Source: Ajuga chamaepitys (taxonomy: Eukaryota; Streptophyta; Magnoliopsida; Lamiales; Lamiaceae). Taken from it: 64,000 nucleotides of DNA. The notes below the pieces were generated by a model. The model saw nothing but the letters and a program-made list of their open reading frames with translations. It was not told the DNA's origin and did not search any database. This document shows positions 11,132 to 21,595 of this stretch, piece by piece; within the stretch, counting starts at the first letter, position 1, and each line of letters opens with the position of its first letter. The translations under genes and the position numbers were made by a program. The stretch covers positions 58,589,075 through 58,653,074 of the forward strand of contig OY282502.1 in assembly GCA_958295605.1 (NCBI GenBank), given 5' to 3'.

Positions 11132-12522
11132 TGATAACACGTTATTATGCATGTATTTAGGTCGATTTAGGATCATATTTTATATCATTTACGTGCATAT
11201 TTGACCGGCATTTATTTATATTAATAATATTTGGATCATTTGACGTGTTTTGACTTGTTTTAAGGTATTTTGAGCATTTTCAGGCTACCGGACGAGGAAA
11301 CAAGTTGGAAAAGAGTGAAAACCGGCCCAAAAGAGTGAGAACCGTCGAAGAACCGGTCCAAACCGGTCCGAACCGGCCTGAACCGGTCCAGGAGCAAAAC
11401 AACGCAAGAACCGACACGGCCGCGTCAGACTTGTAACACGGCCGTGTCAAAAGTGGTCCATAACGCGTTGTGGGTTCTGGAATAGAACACGGCCGTGTCA
11501 CTCAAGCAACACGGCCGTGTCAAATTGTTGCTAGAAAAGTGAATTTTGCAAATCAACACGGCTGTGTCACTTAAGCAACACGGCCGTGTCAGAAGTGTTT
11601 TCCTGCGATAATTACCTAATTTTAATAGGATTTTAATCCTATCTTCCCCAAGATTCGGCCCAACTCTATAAAAAGGACACCAAAACTCTAGGAAAAAAGG
11701 AGGATCAATCATCAAGAACATAAATTACATCATCTTGGAAGACAAAGAAGACGAAGATCATCGAGACGGAGTCATCCGGGTTAAATTGTTCTTTCTTAGT
11801 TTTAATTCTTACAATGTTTTTATTAGAATTTTGTATTGGATTATTACTAGGCATGAGTAGCTAAGCTATTCGTGTCCTAGGGTTAGAAAGTAGGGATTTT
11901 TATGACAATGTTTTGATTTATGATTTAATCTATTAATTCCGTTCTGTATGTGTTTTATCTCTATGTTTGTGCTTAAAACTGAATTTAGCTTGATCACCTA
12001 GATTTAGTAATTTAGTTTAACAATTCCGCTTCGAGAGGAGGGAATTGTTATCAGACTTAGAACATAGAGCGCAGTTGTCTATGACTGTGTAGGCCGTGGC
12101 TTAAGATCGTTTGGGAGTTATTAGGTTTAATTGACTCGAGAGGGTAATTAGCTTAATTAATCAACGGTTTAATCGCTTCGAGAGAAGGATTAGATTATTG
12201 TCGTGCCGCCTAATAAACACTAGAATTGGTAAATTAATAGGTTAATCATATTTAACATTGAAGTAATATCCTGAAATCGAAGCCCTAGGATACCTTTTCT
12301 CTTTGATTGTTAGTTTTCGTGTTTCCTAAGTTTGAAGTTATATTTAATTGAGTATTTTAATTAGTAAAATCAACCTTTAAAACTTAGTATCTAGTTAGGA
12401 CATTCCTAGAGTATTAGGGTATCAAACTACCTAAAACTATTCCTTGTGGGATCGACCTTGACAATAGTACTACGCCTACATCCGTACACTTGCGGAACAC
12501 TAGGTTAGAAACTGACGTGTCA
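11132..12522 (+). repeat. 3' LTR of the Athila-like element (1391 bp)
   Basis: Same ends as the 5' LTR. It carries six palindromes (11414, 11436, 11487, 11509, 11556, 11578), one pair more than the 5' LTR. The TATA box is at 11667-11675. The target duplication AGTGA follows at 12523-12527. Confidence 0.95.
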
Positions 12523-12599
12523 AGTGACATCTACCCCCACAGGTTAGTATAGTTAATAATGTTGATTACTTGATAGTTTATGCATAACATAACATGAAG

Positions 12600-12960
12600 T
12601 ATGTTTTTTAAAATGTGCCACGAAATATATCACTTAACTTGCCACGAAATATAAGTTAGTTTTCTATCTTGCCACGAAATGTGTGATTTGGATTGACATG
12701 ACATATCAGTTATTAGTTAAGTTTTTTTTATTCTTAACGAAGTAACAACTGAGATATCTAATTTGCCACGAAATATGTTTTTTAAAGATTGACATGAAGT
12801 ATCATCTGAGTGATTCGTTGTGGCATGAAATATAAATATCAGTTGAATATTTTATTCATAATTTGCCACGAATATGTGATACAAATTGCCACGACTTATC
12901 AGTTGTGCCCCATTTTGCCATAAAATATCAGTTGAGTATTTGATTATTAAATTTCTTTTT
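12600..12960 (+). repeat. TTGCCACGAAATAT degenerate repeats in an intron of the Ulp1-like gene
   Basis: TTGCCACGAAAT or close variants occur near 12616, 12640, 12669, 12763, 12863, 12886 and 12915, several followed by atcagttgagtattt-like sequence. The block fills the intron between the donor ACAG|GTTAGT (about 12542) and the exon near 12970. Confidence 0.75.
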
Positions 12961-14388
12961 GTTAATACAACAGATACAAGTACCCCAAGATGATGAACAA
13001 AGATCACCTGCATATCGGTGCACTGGTTCCGATAGAATAGAAAAGACTTTAATGACACCTTCTGATCAACTACGAGATATGGCTGAAATTGATTTGTCTT
13101 CAAAGTAGCCAGAAGATATAAACCAAACACCGAGACCTCTCGTGGTTAATGAGAATGAGAAGAGCATTCATATCTCTGGTACAATGTCAATGCCTATGCG
13201 ACCAGTTAGGCATAGACTTGTGTCTCACCTTGTTAGTCCATTTAGAACATTTGAACGACTTAATAAATTCGTTCAGGATGAGTATGACAAATTTATGAAG
13301 TCACATAATCTGTAAGTCAGCAATATTCAAATACATTATTGGCTAATAAAATTATCTTATTAAGCATATCAATGTTGTTTGTGCAGAATGAATGTGGGCT
13401 TGGATACATGCGTGGGGAGAGAATTTTTTCAAACATTTGAGTCACTATCAAAGAAACTAAAATCAATGGTGGGTTACTGTTTACTTTAATAATATGTGAT
13501 TGTGTACTCACCTACATTTATAAGTCAATAATGATTTTGTTTTTGTAGCATTTGGACGCATATCTAGGTATTTTGATGACTGATCCAACATTTGCCAAAG
13601 TAATTGTAACAACCCGATTTTCTGGACTATTTTTAAGTAATTATAAACCCCAAAATCAAGCCATGATATTTAATTTATTTAACCAAAATACTATATTTTA
13701 AAATCGAGCCATTACGAAAATAGTAATTTAACATAATCATACATAATGTCACAATATTTTATGAAATAAAGTATATTAAAATCAATATTGAAAATATACG
13801 AAATATTTTAAATACTTTAAGAATTTTGATGATAGTATTAAGTAATTGGCAGCGGAAAATATAATTTGTTCAAACCAGGCACATCTTAAACATCCCTTCA
13901 ATCAAATTAACATTCTAGTATAAATCACTGATGATTTGTTAAGTATCTAGAACATGTAAAAACTTATTAAAATATTTCTCAATTATGACTCTAACACATC
14001 AATTCACCATAATAATTTCATCAAATACTCAATTATAATTACGAAGTATATAAATCACCTTAAACTCCTAGCATACCATAATTTCATAAGATCTCAACTA
14101 CCACATACTACAAGTCCAAAACTTCACCATACTTTTGAAATAATGTAAATCCTAAATCATAAACACCATATTGCACACATTTAATTATTAAGTCCAAATA
14201 AAAATAATTTATAACTTTATACCACAATATGCTTTCCGGCTCCACCTCTGCTTCCATTGCTCATTCCATTTCTACCTGAGGTTCAATGATGGGTTGGGGT
14301 GAGCTTCCTTCAGCTCGTGGAGGATTACAATTTATCACAACAATTATATAAACAAAAAGGCATACAATGTAGCAATTATTATAATGAT

Positions 14389-14585
14389 GCGCTTGTATTG
14401 GCAAGACACATAGAGCTAACTTGTATTGGCAAGTAGCATATTGATAATGGGCTAAACTTGTATTGGCAAGTAGCATAATGATAATGGGCTAAACTTGTAT
14501 TGGCAAGTAGCATAATGACAATAAGCTAAACTTGTATTGGCAAGTAGCAAATTGAATAATTACTTGTATTGGCAAGTAACAACTT
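14389..14585 (+). repeat. ~37-bp repeats with the hairpin core ACTTGTATTGGCAAGT
   Basis: Six copies of CTTGTATTGGCAAG lie near 14391, 14421, 14457, 14494, 14530 and 14563. The core folds as ACTTG-TATTGG-CAAGT. The homologous LTR copy at 21596-23741 has only three (near 22381, 22411 and 22447, the first with one base change). Confidence 0.8.
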
Positions 14586-15203
14586 GAAAATAATAGCACA
14601 CGTAGGCAGTCAAGTGAATATAATTAAAGCGATAAACAATAAACCCCCACCTGAAAAAGTGTGATGTGTGATATGCAAATGCTTGAATTAGTCCAAAGTC
14701 CTAGGCCCGTACTCACGCTTCTCAAATTCTACAATTAATGAAAAAGGAGGAACATTTTAATAATGAGTATATAAATCATCGCAACAAGAAAACGTAAGTA
14801 AGGAAATGAGAATTAAAGAAAGATTGAAAATAATAATATAATAATAACATCATCATCAGATTGTGAGAAAAGGCTACAAATGGTAGAGTTGAGGAAACAT
14901 GAATATATATTGAATGTTGTGATTTTCTTTTTGGAAGCAGTGGGCTTGGTAAAAAAGTATTGGCCCAATTTGAAGATAACGTGTTGAAAGTTGGGTTTAG
15001 ATGAGTATGCGGGCTGGAAACAGAAAGATGGAATTTGGGATTTAGATAGTCTCCCTCCTCCTTTCCATACGGACTGATACACGCCCTCCACTTTTCCATA
15101 TGGATTGATACACGCCCTCGACCTTTCCATACGGACTGATACACGCCCTCCACCGCCATTGTCCATTTTCTTCCCTTTCGTCAAATGCACAGCTACACCC
15201 TTA

Positions 15204-15926
15204 GGCCCCGTTTACTTCATAGGATTAACTTGAATAAGAACAAATTATTCAAGACAATCCGATGTTTACTTCGTTGGTATTTAAAATGCGGCTTATCCCG
15301 GATACCCGGGATAACACATTTTCCAATGCAAAATACCCCCATTAACTATCCCACCTCTAGAGGTGGGTTTAGTTATCCCATTGACTGGATTGTATTTGAT
15401 TAATAGGGGACCGATAATTAAATTCTCTGTTATTGAATTAAACAAATATCTATCTTCATTTACAAACCCCACGCAACAACAAAGAGACGGACGCTCTGCA
15501 AGACCACTGCCCTGAAATTGGGGAAAATCCCCAGCCACTGCCGCCGTTCTCCGTGAACGAGTTTTAGTTGGGAAGAAAAATCGTCTTTCTTTGAAATAAT
15601 TTATTGAAACAACTTTTCTTGTGATGAATAAATGATTTACAAGTGAGAATGTTGATCTCTTATCGTAGCTTTTTTGCAAAAAGTTTAGCTCAAAATGACT
15701 GGCGGACCAATTATTAATGATAGGAAAATTCATATTTAAACAATTCAACCTAATCATCTAGAGTAAACATTGAATAATATAGGATATAAATTTTCCTTTA
15801 CAAATAATAGAACATAATCACACCTAGTAAACATTAGATAGGATAATCCATATTCTCCCAATCCCTCATTTTAATACACCATAATCTTATACACCTTATT
15901 ATTCACAACCCAAAGTAAACGGGCCC
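15204..15926 (+). mobile_element. Harbinger-like MITE (723 bp) with a TTA target duplication
   Basis: Ends are GGCCCCGTTTACTT and AAGTAAACGGGCCC, flanked by TTA at 15201-15203 and 15927-15929. The second LTR copy reads acacccTTAgaattc at the same site (near 23054), a clean empty site with a single TTA. The interior is non-coding and includes the palindrome CCACCTCTAGAGGTGG near 15350. TTA duplications and this size fit the PIF/Harbinger (Tourist) type. Confidence 0.9.
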
Positions 15927-17791
15927 TTAGAATTCTATTTTCTCTTCTCTTTATCGACGGCGGCCGGAGACTGTGGAAAAAGTACCGTAGTCGGTCGGAT
16001 AAGTGGCGGTGGTGGGTCAAAATTGGGTTCAAGGATTGGGGTCGAATTTGCCGGCAGAATTTGGCGGAAAAGTTTTGGGTAAGGACGAGTTGGCTTAAGA
16101 AATTCAATAACCAGAATTTGAAGAATTCCTTACCTTCTTTGCTTCTTTGCAGTAGACAGTAAAAGGGAAAGAAAAGATTATTGTATTTATAAGAAGTAAA
16201 CACGTATGGTTACAGCTTCCAGTTTTCACCACTCCACTACTCCCACCTTTCACCCACGTTCTCACACCTTACACCCACTAAGAAAATTCCTGTAACTGAT
16301 ATGATATATCTCCATCTACGGTAATATCCTTAATTCTTTGGGCTCAAATTGAGTCAAACTAGTGGTTGGGCCTATACTATTGGGCTGATAATACAGATGT
16401 ATGTGATGATGAGTAGAAAATCATGATTATAGCAAATGGACCTTAAAATGCGGACTTAAAAAAAATATAACTAAAAATTGATGGCCCATTAATTATATAT
16501 TTGGACTAGACAGCCCAAATATAAATTATTAATCACATGAAATGGGTTGGCTTATGAATAAAATAAATGATGATTGAAAATAAAATCACACAAATTGGTA
16601 AAATAAATAGGCGGAATTTTCCGGGTGTTACAGTAAGAGTCCCCAACCACGTACAAGATCGATATGTCATCATTGACACACAAGAAGTAGTTATTCTTTG
16701 TTCAGTAACATTGTGTTTATAAAGAAGTTAATTGTATTTAAAAGCTATTTTTAAGGTATTGATTGAAACAAATAGGTCTGTTATTGATATTGCCACGAAT
16801 GTCTAGTTGATATTAACACGAACAACTGTTTATGAGTCTTGCCACATTTTGATATTATTTTATGATTTTGATATTATGAAGCAAAATCTGGTTATCAATA
16901 GTCTCACTGAAACATATGCTTTCATTTTTTTATGTTGGAATGAAATTGTGCTTCTTGGTTAATTAAGATAATGCCACGAGAAGATATTTTGGATAGTCAA
17001 TTGCCATGATCATGATCTACTAATAATACAATGAATGAAATGTGATCCATATTGGAGTTTGTGATAACAAATCTCAATCTTGATCTAATTTTGAAGGAAA
17101 TGTTGAACCAGTTATGGAAAGATCGCTATGGGACTAAATTTCAATATAGTGACTTCAATCCAAAAACACACGAGAACATTAGCAAGGAGGAGTTGGATAT
17201 ACTTATTTCATATGTACGTGGTGAGATACCAAAATGGAGGAATGTAAGACCATGGAGTGAGATCAACACGGTAAGATCTCTTATTTTCAATAATTTATGG
17301 ATAAGAAATTTGTATGTTTAAAATTTGGTCATGGTATTGATGTATTCTTGTTCTATTAGGTAACTTGGATTTTCAGATTCTCCTATCACTGGATTTGTTG
17401 TGAGATAAACCTTGATGAGGGAAAGATTGTGTTGCACGACTCTTTAATGCATGCATGGTCTCAGGAGATCAAAGTCAAGAGGCTTCATGATTCCCTCCCT
17501 CTAATCCAAATTCTTCCTTCCATCGTGCCTCATAGCGGCTTCTGGGAGGAGAAGACTGATTTTAAGCCCATGCTAGAGCAATGGAAGATAGTTGCACCGC
17601 CGAACGACCATTACTACGAACAACATGACAAAAGTAATGATGGTCCATATGCATTAGCAACTGTTGAGATGCTTCTAAGTAGGGAGATATGCAAGTCGAA
17701 CGCAGAATCACGTATGAAGGGTAGTTACCGCCAACACATAAAGGAGACTATCTATAGTTTCAATACTTCACCTGATAGACTGATACTCTAG

Positions 17792-18457
17792 AAACTGGCA
17801 AGCAAATTATGCCAGTGAGATGTGAGATGTAGATGACTTAAGACCAACTTCTATTTTGTCGGTACTTCTTTGAAATATGTAATATCGTTTTATGGCGATA
17901 CTATTGTGAACTTTGCACTATTGATTCATGGCAATGCTACATTTAATGACTTTTACACTTTGTGGCTTTACATCTGAGTTCTATGATGGATTCTTTGCTT
18001 TTTTAGTGTGATGCACTATTCCACAAAAAATGTAATATATTTGAATATATTAACATTTAATATGTCTCATAGCTGAAACACAATAATATTGCGTTTATAT
18101 ACCATGAATTAATGTATGGCATACATAAATGCCACAACATAACTGGACCTTTAATTTGCCACTGAATTGTGGCACATACTTCTTCAATTTTTGTAAAACT
18201 ATATAAACAAGAATTTTTTTGATGTTATCAAAGATAAATTAAGATTTTCGTGGCAAATAGTAACACACTATAGTTACGTGGCAGATGAAAACAAAGACAT
18301 TACAAAGTCTCGTGGCAATAGAATTTGATTGTATTTTGTGGCAATAGAACTTGTTAACCACAATATCTAATGGCAACACTACTTGCTAATTAAAATAATT
18401 CAGTGGCAAATATAAGCCTATAAATTTCCCAAATAACAAAAATCATCTTAAAAACAA
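17792..18457. other. Intergenic DNA between the convergent Ulp1-like and mudrA-like genes, with TGGCAA repeats
   Basis: No gene. From about 18110 to 18415 the motif recurs in inverse orientation (CGTGGCAA, GTGGCAA, and some GCCAC), matching the TTGCCACG repeat of the introns. A bidirectional 3' end region is expected here, but I cannot place poly(A) sites with confidence. Confidence 0.6.
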
Positions 18458-20030
18458 TTAAACACAAAACAATTGTTCATTTTGGAAACCATCATTGACA
18501 ATATTAGGAACACCAACATCAACAGTTGAGGAAGGAATTGCTTTATTTGCATCACCACTTTTATCAATTTTGGGACCTCCAGAAGGAATAGCTTCATTTA
18601 CATCACCACCCTTATCCATCTTGGGACCTCTAGAACATCTATTTGCTCGATGGCCGGGTTCACGACATTTACTACAAGCCTTTTTTTGCTTTGGCTTCTC
18701 TGACACACTACTTGTCAAAATAGAACTTGAACTGTTGTTCCCAACACTGATTTGGATGAATGTGGTGCAACTAGATATGTTGTGACCAGTTTGACCACAC
18801 TGATGACAAGAACGACTGACTGATGTAGTTATTTTTGGTGCACCTTCAGCAGGATTGCGTGTATGTTTAGTTTTTGGACGACCAACTTGTTTCGGGCACT
18901 TAGAAGGTTTAACTACAACAACAGAAACATCATCTAGCACAAACCAATCATCGGGACAAGGTACCAGAATGACTTCACTCGAATACATTGAACGGAGGTT
19001 TGAAGTCTTATAATATTCTGCAACATAGTTAAACAATATTTTCTTTGATTTTCCTGCATTTAAAATATGATATTTCTGGTCATGGGAAAAACAAAAACAA
19101 GAAACAAACAAACCAGGAAAGAAAAGAAACATGAGAAAAAGTACCCTATAGCAGCACACGCGTGAGCACATGGAACAAGATCCAACTGGAATTCATGGCA
19201 TGTAAAAGTCCAATCACCGAGGTTGACAAACAATTTTTTTTGGTGGATCAGTCACCTTAAACTTCAAATTAGTCAATGCATTGACAACCATACCCCACCC
19301 ATTATTCACCGATTCAACTAATTTTTGGGTAATAGCTTGAGACAACTCCTCTTTTCTTGCACCATAATAATGTCGTCGCTCACTGAACCACTCCTCAATA
19401 ATGTTCCTAATGCACTCTAACAAAGAACAAATAGGCAACCTCCTTCCCCACCTAATGCGCCTATTCCATGACTCTGCAGCATTAGATGTCATAAAACTAT
19501 AACGTCTAACAGGACATAAAATGCATGCCCACCTTTCAAACAAAGCATCCTTCAACGTTTTGTAAACACCATTTTCAGAAACCATGTTCATGTTGTTGAC
19601 ACCTTCTTCAAATACTTCACGAGAATAGGTGTATGATATACTATGGAAAAGATCAACAAAATGCTTACCAAATTTTGCCACGTGAGACTTCAAGTGATAG
19701 TAACACAACCCATGTGGTATTCTAGGGAAAACAACTTTTATTGCATGCTCTATGCTCTTGTGTTGATCAGACACAATCAGAAGTTGATCTGGACAACCAT
19801 ATGCTATTCTAACACATTGCAAAAACCATGTCCAAGTACTATTGTTTTCTATATGGCCTATGCCAAAAGCCAAAGGAAAGACTTGTTCATTGGCATCCTG
19901 TGTCACAGCCACAAATAGTATGCCTTTGTAGCTTCCTTTCAAATGGGTACCATCAACAACAATAACAGGACGATCATGGTTCATAAATCCAGATATACAT
20001 GACCCTAGTGCGAAAAAAGAATTCGGAAAC

Positions 20031-20306
20031 CTGTGTCATAGTTAAGAAGTAATATACTGGTCAACATATTTGCCACGAAAAATCCCACATTTGCCACGAA
20101 AATTCTCATATTTTCCACGAAAGTAATATACTGGTGAAAATATTTGCCACGAAAAATCCCATATTTGCCACGAAAATAATATACTGGTGAACATATTTGC
20201 TACGAAAAGTCCCTTATTTACCGCGATAATAGAATGGCTAATTAAATCATTGCCACGAAAATTAATTTACTATCATGCGCAGAAAATTAAAAGCTACCAA
20301 GATTAC
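20031..20306 (-). repeat. mudrA intron filled with TTTGCCACGAAAA tandem repeats
   Basis: The donor is GAG|GTAATC and the acceptor GACACAG|GTTTCC, on the minus strand. On the + strand at least six copies of TTTGCCACGAAAA or variants lie between 20069 and 20271, several with the spacer aatatactggtgaaaatat. It is the same core as in the Ulp1-like gene's intron. Confidence 0.8.
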
Positions 20307-21595
20307 CTCTTCTTTGAATCAACGGTATATGCAGTGACTGCTTCGGGGTTCATTACCTCCAACATGCTTAAGTATGAAGGAACTCTTTGGGAAGACCTAT
20401 CGTATTTTCCATAAACCATCTCATAAGCAAGGTGTTTAGCTCGAAGAACAACACCATATTCAAGTTCAAAAAGGTGGTCAACTTGCATATCCATTTGCAT
20501 ATCTTTTGCATTAAGATTACAACCTTCCATTAATTTGGGTGCATACGAAGCAGCAATTGCTCTAGCCGGAAGACGACGAGCTGCACTTCGAGTAATGTCA
20601 AGCTAGTGTGGTGAGTCAATGAAATAACTTTCCACAAACCATAGTTACCATAAGCAGTCAACTCATAATCACAAGTAAGAAGCTTGCACACAGTGTGATA
20701 ACGTGATGCACTAAATCGCTTGACATAAAACTCAACTTGATTATGAATATGGTACATGCCGACTGCTACAATCACATAAGCTTTGCTAAAAAAGATAGCA
20801 CCCTGAGCAAGTCTAGAACCACAAGCTCTTGGTTCAAAAGATACTACCAAAGGATTGTCGTCTTTGTGATATTCCGCACCTAGTATCAACCATTTATCTT
20901 TATTAGGCTCAACAGGTACATATTGTTTCGATTGCTCAAGAGGTGGTACTCGAATTGGAGCTAAAACAATAGGACCATTTGCGCTATAACAACAAATCCA
21001 ATTATTTTGTTCATTATGAAGCATGTCTTTTACAGATTTCTCAAAATTTGTTCATGCACATCATGCACATCATGCACATCATCATCATCATCATTATCAT
21101 CATCATGATCATCATGTTCATTGACCTTATCAAGATTTTCTCTTTCATTACCCGCAACTATAGAATCTGACCAGTTTGCCCAACTATCATCAGACAAATT
21201 AAGGGAAGATGAATTAATACTCAAGTACGGAGGAAATAACACTTCTAATGTAGCATTTCTTTTCACACCTATGGTAGGCAATTCAACATTACCCAGTCCC
21301 GAAGCATTGTTCGGCATGCTACTTCGAGGTATTATCTGAGATACACGAGCAAATGATGACATTGGTTGACTTCCAATAATTCTTGAGATTTTCGTCGAAT
21401 GTGATAACACCAACTGACTCGAAAAGTTGACATATTTTTTGAGGACTTCTGATTAACAGTAACATAAACTTTTGGAACGTTATAAGATGATAGGACTGCC
21501 AAAATATCATCATCATCTTTTATCCCCATTTTCAATGTCCTACCTTTATCAGATGGCATAAGAGAATACATGATATAAGAATTCTCATTCATATC

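Larger units (their letters stand above)
4843..12522 (+). mobile_element. Non-autonomous Athila-like Ty3/gypsy element (gag-protease only), complete
   Basis: LTRs are at 4843-6154 and 11132-12522, both TG...CA. A perfect 5-bp target duplication AGTGA flanks the element (4838-4842 and 12523-12527). A tRNA-Asp-type primer-binding site follows the 5' LTR and a purine tract precedes the 3' LTR. The interior encodes one 800-codon gag-protease frame (6341-8743) and then 2.4 kb without an RT, RNase H or integrase frame. The Gag style, tRNA-Asp primer site and downstream hairpin motif point to the Athila branch. The element would need enzymes from a relative. It sits in a coding part of the Ulp1-like gene. 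Confidence 0.92.
13605..16632 (+). repeat. Solo-LTR-like insertion 1 (Del/Tekay style ends)
   Basis: Begins TGTAACAACCCGATTTTC and ends TTCCGGGTGTTACA, flanked by GTAAT (13600-13604) and GTAAG (16633-16637). Removing it and one flank restores the frame across DPTFAKV and RVPNH of the Ulp1-like gene. A homologous copy lies at 21596-23741. TG...CA ends, 5-bp duplications and lack of coding capacity suggest a solo LTR. The TGTAACACCC / GGGTGTTACA style is common in Del/Tekay chromoviruses. A non-autonomous element of another kind is possible. It contains a nested MITE. Confidence 0.75.
4013..17791 (+). pseudogene. Ulp1/SENP-like C48 peptidase gene of the MULE, interrupted
   Basis: The gene resembles cysteine proteases of the SUMO-protease (C48) family found in MULEs. 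The recognisable parts, in order, are: a Lys/Asp-rich N-terminal region (4013-4842) with acidic tandem repeats; exons near 12970-13310, 13387-13468 and 13549-13604; continuation at 16633 (RVPNHVQDRYVI); then 17052-17270 and about 17361-17791 (HWICCEINLDEGKIVLHDSL, stop 17789-17791). The catalytic His and Asp are plausibly the H of HW and the D of HDSL. At the active-site Cys, where the family has DCG, the sequence reads SNDGPYAL: the Cys codon is missing at about 17641. Other damage is a frameshift near 4440-4460, TAG at 13106-13108, and two retroelement insertions (4843-12527 and 13605-16637). If the gene ever gave a protein it would lack the nucleophile. The start codon is simply the first ATG after the copia element and may not be the true start. 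Confidence 0.7.
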
